From Pseudothauera nasutitermitis (GTDB taxonomy: Bacteria; Pseudomonadota; Gammaproteobacteria; Burkholderiales; Rhodocyclaceae), in NCBI RefSeq assembly GCF_004801295.1, contig NZ_SSOC01000006.1, positions 186,001-250,000 of the forward strand: DNA of 64,000 nt, given 5' to 3'. This document shows positions 52,225 through 61,705 of the stretch, in pieces. The notes below the pieces were generated by a model. That model made no database searches and had not been told where the DNA came from. It was given only the letters and a program-made list of their open reading frames with translations. The stretch's first letter is position 1, and each line of letters opens with the position of its first letter. The position numbers and the translations under genes were made by a program.

Positions 52225-53592
52225 ATGGAAGTGGTCGTCTTGGCCGCCGGACAAGGCAGGCGCATGCGTTCCGCCTTGCCCAAGGTATTGCAGCCGCTCG
52301 CCGGCCGCGCGCTGCTCGCCCACGTGCTGGACACCGCGCGTGCCCTGGAACCCGGCCGCATCTGCGTGGTGTACGGCCACGGCGGCGAGGCCGTGCGGGC
52401 GCGCTTCGCCAACGAAACGCTGGACTGGGCCCTGCAGGCCGAACAACTCGGCACCGGCCACGCCGTGTGCCAGGCCCTGCCCGTGCTCACCGATGGCGAG
52501 CAGGCCCTGGTGCTGTACGGCGACGTGCCGCTCATCGGCGCTGCCACGCTGCGCCGCCTGGCCGAAGCCGCCGGCCGCGAGCGCCTCGCCCTGCTCACCG
52601 TGGAACTCGACGACCCCACCGGCTACGGGCGCATCCTGCGCAATGCAGAAGGGCAGGTCACGCGCATCGTCGAGGAAAAGGACGCCAACGCCGCCGAACG
52701 CAGCATGCGCGAGGTGAACACCGGCATCCTCGTCGCCCCGGTCGCCCGCCTGCGCGACTGGCTGGCGCGCGTCGGCAACCAGAACGCGCAGGGCGAGTAC
52801 TACCTCACCGACATCATCGGCCTGGCCGTGGCCGACGGCGTACCGGTGGTCACCGAACAGCCCGCCGCCGAGTGGGAAACCCTGGGCGTCAACAGCAAGC
52901 CGCAACTGGCCGAGCTGGAACGCCTGCACCAGCGCAACATCGCACAGCGCCTGATGGAAGACGGCGTTACCCTGATCGATCCGGCACGCATCGACGTGCG
53001 CGGCCAACTGATCTGCGGGCGGGATGTGGAAATCGACGTCAATTGCGTGTTCGAAGGCCGCGTGGAACTCGCCGACGGCGTGCGCGTGGGCGCCAACAGC
53101 GTGATCCGCGACGCGCTTATCGGCGCCGGCACGCGCATCGCGCCGTTCTCCCACGTCGAATCCACTCGCATGGGCGAACACTGCGTGATCGGCCCCTACG
53201 CACGCACCCGGCCGGGCACCGAACTGGGCGCGGACGTGCATCTGGGCAACTTCGTCGAAGTGAAGAACAGCCGCATCGCCGACCACTCCAAGGCCAACCA
53301 CCTGGCCTACGTGGGCGACGCCGACGTGGGCAGCCGGGTGAACATCGGCGCCGGCACCATCACCTGCAACTACGACGGCGCCAACAAGCACCGTACCATC
53401 ATCGAAGACGACGTGTTCATCGGTTCCGACACCCAACTCGTCGCCCCGGTGCGCGTCGGCCGCGGCGCCACGCTGGGCGCCGGCACCACGCTCACCAAGG
53501 ACGCGCCGGCCGAACAGCTCACCGTCTCGCGCGCCAGGCAGATCAGCCTTCCGGGCTGGCAGCGCCCGGTGAAGAACAAGCAAGGAGCCTGA
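52225..53592 (+). CDS. glmU: bifunctional GlcNAc-1-P uridyltransferase / GlcN-1-P acetyltransferase
   Basis: A 455-residue enzyme for the last two steps to UDP-GlcNAc. The N-terminal uridyltransferase has [24 protein letters not shown] replaces the E. coli GTRM, as I recall in betaproteobacterial GlmU. The C-terminal left-handed beta-helix (from about 250) carries the acetyltransferase site ([14 protein letters not shown], then [15 protein letters not shown]). The start is ATG 52225; an in-frame ATG at 52180 would lie across the promoter. glmS follows after 2 bp. Confidence 0.96.
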   Translation: MEVVVLAAGQGRRMRSALPKVLQPLAGRALLAHVLDTARALEPGRICVVYGHGGEAVRARFANETLDWALQAEQLGTGHAVCQALPVLTDGEQALVLYGDVPLIGAATLRRLAEAAGRERLALLTVELDDPTGYGRILRNAEGQVTRIVEEKDANAAERSMREVNTGILVAPVARLRDWLARVGNQNAQGEYYLTDIIGLAVADGVPVVTEQPAAEWETLGVNSKPQLAELERLHQRNIAQRLMEDGVTLIDPARIDVRGQLICGRDVEIDVNCVFEGRVELADGVRVGANSVIRDALIGAGTRIAPFSHVESTRMGEHCVIGPYARTRPGTELGADVHLGNFVEVKNSRIADHSKANHLAYVGDADVGSRVNIGAGTITCNYDGANKHRTIIEDDVFIGSDTQLVAPVRVGRGATLGAGTTLTKDAPAEQLTVSRARQISLPGWQRPVKNKQGA

Positions 53593-53594
53593 CC

Positions 53595-55424
53595 ATGTGC
53601 GGCATCGTCACCGCCATCTCCACCGCCGACATCGTGCCGGTGCTGCTCGAAGGCCTGCGCAAGCTGGAATACCGCGGCTACGATTCCGCTGGCCTGGCCA
53701 TCGTCTCGAATGGCCGTCTCGCCCGCCTGCGCGCCGCCGGGCGCGTGGCCGAACTCGCCGCCCTGGCCGAACGCGAACACGCCAGCGCGCGCATCGGCAT
53801 CGCCCACACGCGCTGGGCCACCCACGGTGTGCCGTCCGAACGCAACGCCCACCCGCACATCTCCGGCGGGCTGGCGGTGGTGCATAACGGCATCATCGAA
53901 AACTTCGAGGCTATCAAGAGCGCCCTGCAGGCACGCGGCTACGTGTTCGAATCCGACACCGACACCGAAGCCATCGCCCACCTCATCCACAGCAAGCTCG
54001 CCGCCGGCGCCGACCTCTTCGAAGCCGTGCGCCTGGCCACCAATGAATTGCACGGTGCCTACGCCATCGCCGTGCTGGCCGAGGCCGAACCGGAACGCGC
54101 CGTGGTCGCGCGCAGCGGCGCACCGCTGCTGCTCGGCGTGGGCGAACACGGCATGTACGCCGCCTCCGATACCGCCGCGCTGCTGCAGGTGACCCGCCAG
54201 GTCATCTACCTGGAAGACGGCGACGTGGCCGAACTGCGCCTCGCCAGCCACCGCATCGTGCGCCCGGACGGCAGCTCGGTGGAACGCGAAATCCACCTCT
54301 CCAGCCTGTCGGCGGACGCGGTGGAGCTCGGCCAGTTCCGCCACTACATGCAGAAGGAAATCTTCGAACAGCCCCAGGCCCTCGCGCAGACCCTGGAAAT
54401 CATCACCGGCGGTGGCTCCGTCGCCCCGCAACTGTTCGGTGCGCGCGCGCTGGAAGTGCTGGGCGGCGTGCAGCGTGTGCTGGTGCTGGCCTGCGGCACC
54501 AGCTACCACGCCGGCCTGGTCGCGCGCTACTGGCTGGAATCGGTCGCCAAGGTGCCCTGCTCGGTGGAAATCGCCAGCGAATACCGCTACCGCGACTCGG
54601 TGCCGGATCCGGACACCCTGGTCGTGGTCATCTCCCAGTCCGGCGAGACCGCCGATACCCTGGCCGCCCTCAAGCACGCCATCGCCCAGGGCATGCAGCG
54701 CACCCTGGCCATCTGCAACGTGCCGGAATCCGCCATCGTGCGTGAAGCGAGCTTGCGCTTCATCACCCGCGCCGGCCCGGAAATCGGTGTGGCCTCCACC
54801 AAGGCCTTCACCACCCAGCTCGCTGCCCTGGCCCTGCTCACCCTTACGCTGGCCAAGCTCGCCGGCCGTCTGCCCGAAGAACAGGAAGCCCGCCACCTGC
54901 AGAACCTGCGCCACCTGCCGGTGGCCGTGCAGAAGGTGCTGGAACTGGAACCGGAGATCGAACGCTGGGCCCAGCGCTTCGCCGCCAAGCAGCACGCCCT
55001 GTTCCTCGGCCGTGGCCGCCACTGGCCCATCGCCATGGAAGGCGCACTGAAGCTCAAGGAAATCTCCTACATCCACGCCGAAGCCTACGCCGCCGGCGAA
55101 CTCAAGCACGGCCCGCTCGCCCTGGTGGACCGCGACATGCCCGTCATCGCCGTGGCCCCGGCCGACGAACTGCTGGAAAAACTCAAGTCCAACCTGCAGG
55201 AAGTCCGCGCGCGCGGCGGCGAACTCTACGTGTTCGCCGACGCCGGCAGCGAAATCCCCGAATCGGAGGGCGTGCACATCCTGCACATGCCGGAGCACTA
55301 CGGCATGCTTTCCCCGGTGCTGCACGTCGTACCGCTGCAACTGCTGTCCTACCACGCCGCGCTGGTAAAGGGGACGGATGTGGACAAGCCGAGGAATCTG
55401 GCGAAGTCGGTGACGGTGGAGTGA
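53595..55424 (+). CDS. glmS: glutamine-fructose-6-phosphate aminotransferase
   Basis: A 609-residue enzyme making glucosamine-6-phosphate from fructose-6-phosphate and glutamine. The nucleophile Cys2 follows the cleaved Met (MCGIV). The glutaminase domain has [11 protein letters not shown] and [13 protein letters not shown]; two SIS domains follow ([23 protein letters not shown]) and the end is [19 protein letters not shown] at 53582-53587 precedes the ATG. No glmS ribozyme is expected or seen. Paired with glmU as commonly found. Confidence 0.97.
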   Translation: MCGIVTAISTADIVPVLLEGLRKLEYRGYDSAGLAIVSNGRLARLRAAGRVAELAALAEREHASARIGIAHTRWATHGVPSERNAHPHISGGLAVVHNGIIENFEAIKSALQARGYVFESDTDTEAIAHLIHSKLAAGADLFEAVRLATNELHGAYAIAVLAEAEPERAVVARSGAPLLLGVGEHGMYAASDTAALLQVTRQVIYLEDGDVAELRLASHRIVRPDGSSVEREIHLSSLSADAVELGQFRHYMQKEIFEQPQALAQTLEIITGGGSVAPQLFGARALEVLGGVQRVLVLACGTSYHAGLVARYWLESVAKVPCSVEIASEYRYRDSVPDPDTLVVVISQSGETADTLAALKHAIAQGMQRTLAICNVPESAIVREASLRFITRAGPEIGVASTKAFTTQLAALALLTLTLAKLAGRLPEEQEARHLQNLRHLPVAVQKVLELEPEIERWAQRFAAKQHALFLGRGRHWPIAMEGALKLKEISYIHAEAYAAGELKHGPLALVDRDMPVIAVAPADELLEKLKSNLQEVRARGGELYVFADAGSEIPESEGVHILHMPEHYGMLSPVLHVVPLQLLSYHAALVKGTDVDKPRNLAKSVTVE

Positions 55425-55490
55425 GGATGGGCATGTTGCGCTGATTCGTTGCTCCGATCCAGTAGAACCGAAGATTTCCCGCAAGATGAA

Positions 55491-55524
55491 CAACGCCCGG
55501 CATGCCGGGCGTTGCTGTTTGTGT
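55491..55524 (+). terminator. terminator hairpin after glmS
   Basis: A perfect 24-base palindrome, CAACGCCCGGCA (55491-55502) with its complement to 55514, is followed by a T-rich stretch. A near copy of this hairpin follows the next gene at 57044. Confidence 0.65.
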
Positions 55525-55689
55525 GTGGCCGGAAAGAGTGTCTCGATTGTGATGGTTCGCTACTGCTGTCGCTGATCGCGATTCAGGTCTGAATGGCAAC
55601 GTCGGGAGTATCACCTGGACAGAAAGTCCGCAGCCCCTGCATACTCACTATGAATCAGCGTACGGTACGCCGCATACCGAGGAGGCTCC

Positions 55690-56997
55690 ATGTTCATCCG
55701 CAAAGCTCAATGCGAACGTGCCCTGGCCCTTCAACGCGATGATTTCGAACATGAGATCGCACGCTATCGCGACGACCTGAACGCCATACGACAGAATCTC
55801 GCCTACATCGAGTTCACGCCGGAAGGCACCATCCTCGACGCCAACGACTGCTTTCTCGCGGCCACGGGCTACACCCTCGACGAAATCCGCGGCCAGCATC
55901 ACCGCATGTTCTGCGAACCGGCCTACACGGCCAGCGACGAATACGCCGCCTTCTGGCGCAACCTCGCGCAAGGCCAACCCAACCAGAGCACGTTCGGGCG
56001 GCTCACCAAATCGCGCCGGACGATCTGGCTCGAAGCCTCCTACTTCCCGGTCCGGAACGCCAGCGGCCAGATCGTCAAGATCATCAAGATCGCCTCCGAC
56101 GTCACGGACAACCACTTTTCGCTGCTCGACAAGACGGCCATGTTCACGGCGCTCAACAACTCCCTCGCCGTCATCGAGTTCAAACCCGACGGCACGATCC
56201 TCACCGCCAACGAAAATTTCCTGCGTACGATGGGCTACCCGCTGGAGCAAATCCAGGGGAAACATCACTCGATGTTTTGTACGGAGGCGTTTTACCGCGA
56301 GAACCCCGACTTCTGGAAGCGCCTGGCAGACGGCCACTTCATGTCCGACCGTTTCGACCGCCTCAACAGTGCCGGCGAGCGCGTATGGCTCGAGGCCACC
56401 TACAACCCCATCGTCGACGCCGACGGCAAGGTGTACAAGGTCATCAAGTTCGCGTCCGACATCACCAGCCGTGTCAATGCCAAGCTCGACGCCGCAACGG
56501 CCGCCACCGACGCCTCGCGCCAGACCTCGCAGATCGCGCACGAAGCCAAGGAGCAACTCGACGAAGTGGTCGCGCTTTCCGACGAAATCGCGCGTCACGC
56601 CAATGAGGCCGCTACCGTCAGCGCCAGGCTCGACGACCAGATCGAAAGCATCAACGAAATCGTCACCACCATCCAGAGCATCGCGAACCAGACCAACCTG
56701 CTGTCCCTCAACGCCTCCATAGAAGCCGCGCGCGCCGGAGAAAGCGGCCGAGGCTTCGCCGTCGTGGCGGACGAGGTGCGCAAGCTCGCCTCCAAAACCT
56801 CCGAAGCCACCGCCGAAATCAGCAATGTTGCCCACGCCAACACCGAACTGACCCAACTGATCGCACTCCAGATCGACCGCATCCATGAAATCTCGACCAG
56901 CAGGCAATCCAAGGTGCAGCACGTGCGCACGCGCATCGCCAGCGTTGACGATAGCATCGCGAACCTCCTCGACGTCGTCGCCCACCTGGAGGAGTGA
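55690..56997 (+). CDS. soluble PAS-PAS methyl-accepting chemotaxis-type transducer (BdlA-like)
   Basis: A 435-residue cytoplasmic protein with no membrane segment. PAS1 (about 33-138) and PAS2 (about 155-260) share [13 protein letters not shown] / [13 protein letters not shown] and HHRMFC / HHSMFC, so they arose by duplication. A short signalling domain follows with the hairpin tip [37 protein letters not shown] (about 331-367). Layout and length match BdlA of Pseudomonas (biofilm dispersion) and Aer-like redox sensors. GGAGG 4 bases before the ATG sets the start. Heme or FAD binding is plausible but unproven. Confidence 0.9.
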   Translation: MFIRKAQCERALALQRDDFEHEIARYRDDLNAIRQNLAYIEFTPEGTILDANDCFLAATGYTLDEIRGQHHRMFCEPAYTASDEYAAFWRNLAQGQPNQSTFGRLTKSRRTIWLEASYFPVRNASGQIVKIIKIASDVTDNHFSLLDKTAMFTALNNSLAVIEFKPDGTILTANENFLRTMGYPLEQIQGKHHSMFCTEAFYRENPDFWKRLADGHFMSDRFDRLNSAGERVWLEATYNPIVDADGKVYKVIKFASDITSRVNAKLDAATAATDASRQTSQIAHEAKEQLDEVVALSDEIARHANEAATVSARLDDQIESINEIVTTIQSIANQTNLLSLNASIEAARAGESGRGFAVVADEVRKLASKTSEATAEISNVAHANTELTQLIALQIDRIHEISTSRQSKVQHVRTRIASVDDSIANLLDVVAHLEE

Positions 56998-57043
56998 CGC
57001 GGCCGCTGCGGCCGAGTAGCAGTCAAACAGCCTTCACAGACGA

Positions 57044-57067
57044 GAACGCCCGGCTTGCCGGGCGTTC
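57044..57067. terminator. hairpin between convergent PAS transducer and DedA genes
   Basis: GAACGCCCGGC (57044-57054), TT, then the exact complement to 57067. The stem core matches that of the hairpin at 55491. Only short T runs follow, so termination may be partial. Confidence 0.5.
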
Positions 57068-57113
57068 TTCATGAGGCGATCGTCTTCAGCCTCGATCCGG
57101 TCCGGAACACCGT

Positions 57114-57764
57114 TCAGGCCGGCCCCTCCGCCCGTCCCCCGCGCTCCCGCCACCACGCAACGACGATCGGCGTTACCGACAGCAGGACGATGCCGATGAC
57201 CACCGCCGACAGGTTGTTCTTGACCACCGGCAGGTTGCCGAACCAGTAGCCCAGCATGGTCAGCGGGGCCACCCACAGCGCGGCGCCGAAGACGTTGAAG
57301 AACACGAAGCGGCGGTATTCCATGCGCGACATGCCGGCCACGAACGGGGCGAAGGTGCGGATGATGGGGACGAAGCGGGCGATCACGATGGTCTTGCCGC
57401 CGTGGCGCGCGTAGAAGGCCTGGGTGCGTTCCAGTGCGCGGCGGTTGATGAGGCGGCTGTTCCAGTGTTCGATGCGCCGGCCGAAGTATTTGCCGATGGT
57501 GTAGTTGACGGTGTCGCCGAGCACGGCGGCGACGAACAGCAGGCCGATCAGCACGGCCGGGTCCAGGCCGCCGCCGGCGGCCAGCGCGCCGGCCATGAAC
57601 AGCAGGGAGTCGCCGGGCAGGAAGGGGGTGACGACCAGCCCGGTTTCGCAGAACACGATCAGGAACAGGATGGCGTACAGCCATGGGCCGTACTGGGCGA
57701 GCAGCTCGGCCAGATGCTGGTCGAGGTGGAAGAGCAGGTCGATGAAGAAGGTGATGATTTCCAT
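57114..57764 (-). CDS. DedA family membrane protein
   Basis: A 216-residue inner-membrane protein of the DedA/VTT family, implicated in undecaprenyl-phosphate or phospholipid flipping and membrane-potential upkeep. It has FCETGLVVTPFLPGDSLLFMAGALA with acidic and Pro residues in a re-entrant loop, and RFVPIIRTFAPFVAGMSRM with the conserved arginines. About four to six hydrophobic segments are visible. It lies 37 bp downstream of the TerC-like gene on the same strand and may share its transcript. Confidence 0.92.
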   Translation of the reverse strand: MEIITFFIDLLFHLDQHLAELLAQYGPWLYAILFLIVFCETGLVVTPFLPGDSLLFMAGALAAGGGLDPAVLIGLLFVAAVLGDTVNYTIGKYFGRRIEHWNSRLINRRALERTQAFYARHGGKTIVIARFVPIIRTFAPFVAGMSRMEYRRFVFFNVFGAALWVAPLTMLGYWFGNLPVVKNNLSAVVIGIVLLSVTPIVVAWWRERGGRAEGPA

Positions 57765-57801
57765 GCTGGGGCGGTGTCTGGGCTAGGGGCCGGCCGGCGG
57801 T

Positions 57802-59373
57802 TCACTCGGCGGCGGGTTCGGACGGCCGGGGCGGTTCGAGCCGGTGGATCTGTACGGTGGTGATGCGGCGTTCGTCGATGCCGGTGATGCGGAATTCGAA
57901 GTTCTCGTGGATCAAGGCTTCGTCGACCTTGGGCATGTAGCCGAAGTTCGCCAGCAGGTAGCCGCCCAGGGAGGAATAGCTGCCGTCCTCGCTGAGCAGG
58001 CCTTCGGTGTGCAGGGCCTGTTCGAGCTGGTGGAGGTCGACGCTGCCGGAGACGGTCCATTTGCCCGGCCCGGCGGGCTGGATTTCCAGGGTCTCGTCCT
58101 CGTCGGGGAATTCGCCGGCGATGGCTTCGAGGATGTCGATGGGCGAAACGACGCCCTTGAACAGGCCGAATTCGTCGCTGACCAGGGCGATCTGCCCGCG
58201 TGCGTGGCGCAGGGTTTCGATCAGTTTGATGGCGATGGTGCTGTCCGGCACGTAGATGGGCGCGCGCAGGCTGGCTTGTTCGTCGATGTGCCCGAAGCGC
58301 AGCAGGTCGGCGAGCAGGTCCTTGGCGCGCGCCACGCCGACGATTTCGTCGAGCGAGCCGCGGCACACCGGGAACATGGCGTGCGGGGCGGCCAGCAGCT
58401 TGTCGCGGATCACATCCGGCGCTTCGTTGAGATCGATCCAGGAGATGTCGGAGCGCGGCGTCATGATGGAGCGCACGTCGCGTTCGGCCAGGGTGAGCAC
58501 GCCGCCGACCATGCTGCGCTCTTCCGGGGCGAAGGCGGATGCCGCCGCCACCGATCCGCCCGCGGGTGCGGCGGCGGCCATTTCCGGCGCCGGGCGGCCG
58601 CCGAGCAGACGCAGCACCGCTTCGGCGGTGCGGTCGCGCAGCGGGATGCGCGCCTCCTCCCTGGCGAGGTTGCGCTTGGCGAGCTGGTTGAAGGTCTCGA
58701 TCATCACCGAGAAGCCGATGGCCGCGTACAGATAGCCCTTGGGCAGGTGGAAGCCCAGGCCCTCGGCGACCAGGCTGAGGCCGATCATCAGCAGGAAGCT
58801 CAGGCACAGCACGACCACCGTGGGGTGGGCGTTGACGAAGCGGGTGAGCGGCTTGGAGGCGAGCAGCATCACGCCGATGGAGATCACCACCGCCGCCATC
58901 ATCACCGGCAGGTGGTTGACCATGCCGACGGCGGTGATCACCGCGTCCAGGGAGAACACCGCGTCGAGCACGACGATCTGCGCCACGACCACCGAGAAGC
59001 TGGCATAGACCGCCGTGGCCGGCCCCTTGTGCGTCACGCCCTCCAGGCGCTCGTGCAGTTCGGTGGTGGCCTTGAACAGCAGGAACAGGCCGCCCAGCAG
59101 CAGGATCAGATCGCGCCCGGAGAAGCTGAAGCCGAACATGCTGAACAGCGGCGTGGTCAGCGTGACCAGCCAGGAGATCACCGAGAGCAGCATCAGGCGC
59201 ATCAGCAGCGCCAGGCTGAGCCCGATGACGCGCGCCTTGTCGCGTTGATGCGGGGGCAGCTTTTCCGCCAGGATGGCGATGAAGATCAGGTTGTCGATGC
59301 CAAGCACGATCTCCAGCAGAACCAGGGTGGCAAGGCCGATCCAGGTGGCTGGGTCCGAGAGCAGTTCGATCAT
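57802..59373 (-). CDS. TerC-family membrane protein with CBS and CorC domains
   Basis: A 523-residue protein. The N-terminal TerC-like membrane domain (about 1-225, seven or so helices, with [15 protein letters not shown] and [15 protein letters not shown] acidic pairs) is joined to two CBS repeats (about 305-430, [15 protein letters not shown] and [25 protein letters not shown]) and a C-terminal CorC/HlyC domain. This is the YegH/YoaE layout. TerC proteins are linked to metal (Mn) export during protein secretion; the CBS part suggests nucleotide sensing. The start is ATG 59373. Confidence 0.9.
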   Translation of the reverse strand: MIELLSDPATWIGLATLVLLEIVLGIDNLIFIAILAEKLPPHQRDKARVIGLSLALLMRLMLLSVISWLVTLTTPLFSMFGFSFSGRDLILLLGGLFLLFKATTELHERLEGVTHKGPATAVYASFSVVVAQIVVLDAVFSLDAVITAVGMVNHLPVMMAAVVISIGVMLLASKPLTRFVNAHPTVVVLCLSFLLMIGLSLVAEGLGFHLPKGYLYAAIGFSVMIETFNQLAKRNLAREEARIPLRDRTAEAVLRLLGGRPAPEMAAAAPAGGSVAAASAFAPEERSMVGGVLTLAERDVRSIMTPRSDISWIDLNEAPDVIRDKLLAAPHAMFPVCRGSLDEIVGVARAKDLLADLLRFGHIDEQASLRAPIYVPDSTIAIKLIETLRHARGQIALVSDEFGLFKGVVSPIDILEAIAGEFPDEDETLEIQPAGPGKWTVSGSVDLHQLEQALHTEGLLSEDGSYSSLGGYLLANFGYMPKVDEALIHENFEFRITGIDERRITTVQIHRLEPPRPSEPAAE

Positions 59374-59400
59374 GTTGGTTGGAGTGGGTGCGGTGCGGGG

Positions 59401-59440
59401 AAAAAGTCGGGCGCCGGGGGCCAAAGACCCCGGGCGCCCC
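59401..59440 (-). terminator. terminator of the rhodanese-YeeE operon
   Basis: On the minus strand GGGCGCCCGGGG pairs with CCCCCGGCGCCC (one bulge) around a 7-base loop, and five T follow within three bases (59405-59401). It lies 100 bp after the stop of the gene at 59540. Confidence 0.7.
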
Positions 59441-59539
59441 GCATGGTTTCATACGAACGTGACAACAACAAGCGACAACTGGGCAGTTGCCGGGCAGGAG
59501 CGGGCTGTCGCGGTTGCCGGATGAGGCGTGCGGACGGGC

Positions 59540-60214
59540 TTATGGCCGTGGTGCGCCGCCGTCGGCAGGGGTTTGCCGTTCGAGCGTGCGTGCGGTGTCG
59601 CGCAGGTCGATGAGGGCTTCCGAGGTGACTTTCAGCCTGCGGTCGTCCAATACCTCCGCCAGGGTCTTGCCGTGTTCCCGGGCATGGCGCGCCAGGGTTT
59701 CGGCGCGCGTCTGGAGCAGCGCGCGGATGTCCGCCTCGTACAGGCGCAGGATCGCCGAGACCCAGCGGTTGACCAGGTAGGAGGGGCGGTCCAACTGCAC
59801 GTCGAAGCGGCCGAGCAGTTCGCCGGCGCGTTCGGGCTCGATGAAATCGTCGCCGGCCATCCACTGATTCACGGTGAACAGCCGGTAGGCCCTGCCGGCG
59901 GCATCCACGCTGATGCCCGCCAGATGATGGATGGGGCCGCCCTTGCCCGCGGGGCGGACGAAGCAGTGGAAGTGCCCGTGCTCGCGCTCGTCGCGGGCCG
60001 GCAGGTGGCAGTGGTAGTACCACAGCGAGCCGCTTTCCGGATCGAACACGTCGTCCGGCGGGTAATGCGCCCAGCCCTCGACGGCCTCGCCGTGGCCGAG
60101 CGTGGTCAGCAGCACGTTGCTGGCGGACTTGGCCAGCACGTGTTCGCAGAACAGCGCTTCGCGGGCGGCTTGCAGGCGCTCGGCGAAGGTGTCGGGCGGA
60201 GGCGTTTCGTCCAT
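59540..60214 (-). CDS. conserved protein of unknown function, HxH-rich (DUF6969-like)
   Basis: A 224-residue soluble protein with no signal peptide. The central part is distinctive: WYYHCHLPARDEREHGHFHCFVRP, then GPIHHLAGISVDAAG and LFTVNQWMAGDDFI. The clustered His and Cys residues (HCH, HGHFHC, HH) suggest a metal site. The C-terminal half is helical and charged. I recall a DUF6969 family with this HFHCFVR core but no known function. It lies 12 bp after the 60-residue gene, last in a unit with YeeE and rhodanese, so sulfur metabolism is a fair guess. Confidence 0.72.
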   Translation of the reverse strand: MDETPPPDTFAERLQAAREALFCEHVLAKSASNVLLTTLGHGEAVEGWAHYPPDDVFDPESGSLWYYHCHLPARDEREHGHFHCFVRPAGKGGPIHHLAGISVDAAGRAYRLFTVNQWMAGDDFIEPERAGELLGRFDVQLDRPSYLVNRWVSAILRLYEADIRALLQTRAETLARHAREHGKTLAEVLDDRRLKVTSEALIDLRDTARTLERQTPADGGAPRP

Positions 60215-60226
60215 GGGTGGGGTCCG

Positions 60227-60409
60227 CTAGATGGCGCCGCAGGGCGCGTAGCCCTCGTCGTCGTCCTGGCTGGCGGATTCCGACGATGGCGCGCTGGCGC
60301 GCGCGGCCTCGGGGATTTCGGCGGGGGCGTTCGCCTGGTGGTCGGCGATCACCGCGACCGTGGCGGCCAGCAGGGCGGAGCCGAACAGGAGCGTGTTGCG
60401 GGATTTCAT
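60227..60409 (-). CDS. 60-residue exported protein with C-terminal Cys tail
   Basis: A small protein starting with a membrane or signal segment (MKSRNTLLFGSALLAATVAVIA) followed by an Ala/Ser/Glu-rich linker and the tail DDDEGYAPCGAI. The single Cys is four residues from the end. Its ATG overlaps the yeeE stop (60406-60409), so it is translated with the transporter. The exposed Cys on a flexible exported arm recalls sulfur-carrier tails, but this is inference. No known family recognised. Confidence 0.68.
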   Translation of the reverse strand: MKSRNTLLFGSALLAATVAVIADHQANAPAEIPEAARASAPSSESASQDDDEGYAPCGAI

Positions 60410-61614
60410 GTTGGCTTGTGTCCGTCCAGGCCGAAGAAGGGGCGCAACCGCATGCCCACGATGCTGCCGAGAAAGGCCAGGGCGAACCATACCCAGCCAT
60501 GCACGCTGCCCGAGGCGATGCCGCCGAACAGCGCGCCGATGTTGCAGCCGAACGACAGGCGCGCGCCGTAGCCCATCAGCAGGCCGCCGAGGATGGCGGC
60601 CACCACCGGGGCCAGCGTCAGTTTTGCGCTGCCCTGGGCGAATTTCCCCGCCAGTCCGGCGGCCAGCGCGGCGCCGAGGATCACGCCGAAGTTCATCACC
60701 GAGGTGACGTCCGCCAGCACGCTGGCGTTCAGTGCGCGCTCCTGCATCGGCCAGCTCCAGAAGGTCCACTCGCCCACCGCGACGCCGGCCGCCTGGGCGA
60801 TCTTGGCGCCCCACAGGCCGAAGGCGTAGGTGACCGACCACGGATGCCCGGCGGAGAACAGGGTGACCGCATTGAGCCCCGCCAGGATCAGCGCGGCGGC
60901 GGTGAGCGACCAGGGGCCGAACAGCCAGGCCCGCAGGGTGAGCGGGAAAGGCGTGCTGCGTGCTTCCAGCATGCCGTGGGCGCGCTTCTCCACCCAGATG
61001 CTCAGCAGCGCGACGAGGCCCAGGCCGCCCAGGGTGAGCGCCAGCGCCGGCACCCAGCCGAAGCTCTTGCTCAGGTTGATGGAGGACAGCGAGGGCTGCG
61101 TCAGCCACCACGGCAGATGGGCGGTGCCGACCAGCGAGCCGAGGATGAAAAAGGCCAGCACGACCAGCATGCGCGCCTGCCCGCCGCCGACGGTGAACAG
61201 CGTGCCGGACGCGCAGCCGCCGCCCAGCTGCATGCCCAGCCCGAACAGGAAGGCACCGACCACCACCGAGGTGCCCACCGGCGCGAACGCGCCCGCCAGC
61301 GGACGCCCCCAGGGGCTGATGTCGCTGGCCAGCAGCGGAATGAACAGGAGTGCGGCCGCCGCGACCATCAGCATCTGTGCGCGCAGGGAACGTCCGCGCC
61401 GCTCCTGCACGAAGCGCCGCCAGCCGCCGGTGAAACCGAAGGAAGCGTGGAACAGGGTCAGCCCGAAAGCGCCGCCGAGCAGGAACAGAAAGGCCTGCCG
61501 GGCGTCGATCGCCAGGCCGATGCCCAGCGCGGCGAGCAGGATGAAGCCGCCGACGAAGGTGACGAGGTAATGGTCGGCGGCAGCCGGAGGGGAAGTGGAA
61601 ATGCGGGTGCTCAT
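60406..61614 (-). CDS. YeeE/YedE (TsuA-type) sulfur-compound transporter
   Basis: A 402-residue polytopic membrane protein with two homologous halves. Conserved Cys motifs are LGGGCASGTLF (Cys134) and LSFGCNIGALFGG (Cys357), which in TsuA form the relay for thiosulfate uptake. Long-form YeeE/YedE proteins import thiosulfate or related sulfur species. It sits between a periplasmic triple rhodanese and the Cys-tail peptide, which supports sulfur handling. No clear ribosome site precedes the ATG; a 16-bp hairpin ends 10 bp upstream. Confidence 0.93.
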   Translation of the reverse strand: MSTRISTSPPAAADHYLVTFVGGFILLAALGIGLAIDARQAFLFLLGGAFGLTLFHASFGFTGGWRRFVQERRGRSLRAQMLMVAAAALLFIPLLASDISPWGRPLAGAFAPVGTSVVVGAFLFGLGMQLGGGCASGTLFTVGGGQARMLVVLAFFILGSLVGTAHLPWWLTQPSLSSINLSKSFGWVPALALTLGGLGLVALLSIWVEKRAHGMLEARSTPFPLTLRAWLFGPWSLTAAALILAGLNAVTLFSAGHPWSVTYAFGLWGAKIAQAAGVAVGEWTFWSWPMQERALNASVLADVTSVMNFGVILGAALAAGLAGKFAQGSAKLTLAPVVAAILGGLLMGYGARLSFGCNIGALFGGIASGSVHGWVWFALAFLGSIVGMRLRPFFGLDGHKPT

Positions 61615-61623
61615 GTGCGAATG

Positions 61624-61659
61624 ACGCTCACCCCGCGCACGGATGCGCGGGGTGAGCGT
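61624..61659 (-). other. 16-bp perfect stem-loop between rhodanese and yeeE
   Basis: ACGCTCACCCCGCGCA (61624-61639) and its exact complement (61644-61659) flank a 4-base loop. No T run follows on the minus strand, so it is unlikely to be a full terminator. It may stabilise the upstream mRNA or limit yeeE translation. Confidence 0.7.
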
Positions 61660-61705
61660 GGGAAAGGTTCAGAGAGGGCCCGGGGAGGGTCCGTTGCAGT
61701 ATCCC

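Noticed and set aside
53593-53594. glmS ribozyme before glmS
   Set aside because: Only two bases separate glmU and glmS; the ribozyme is a Gram-positive feature and there is no room for it.
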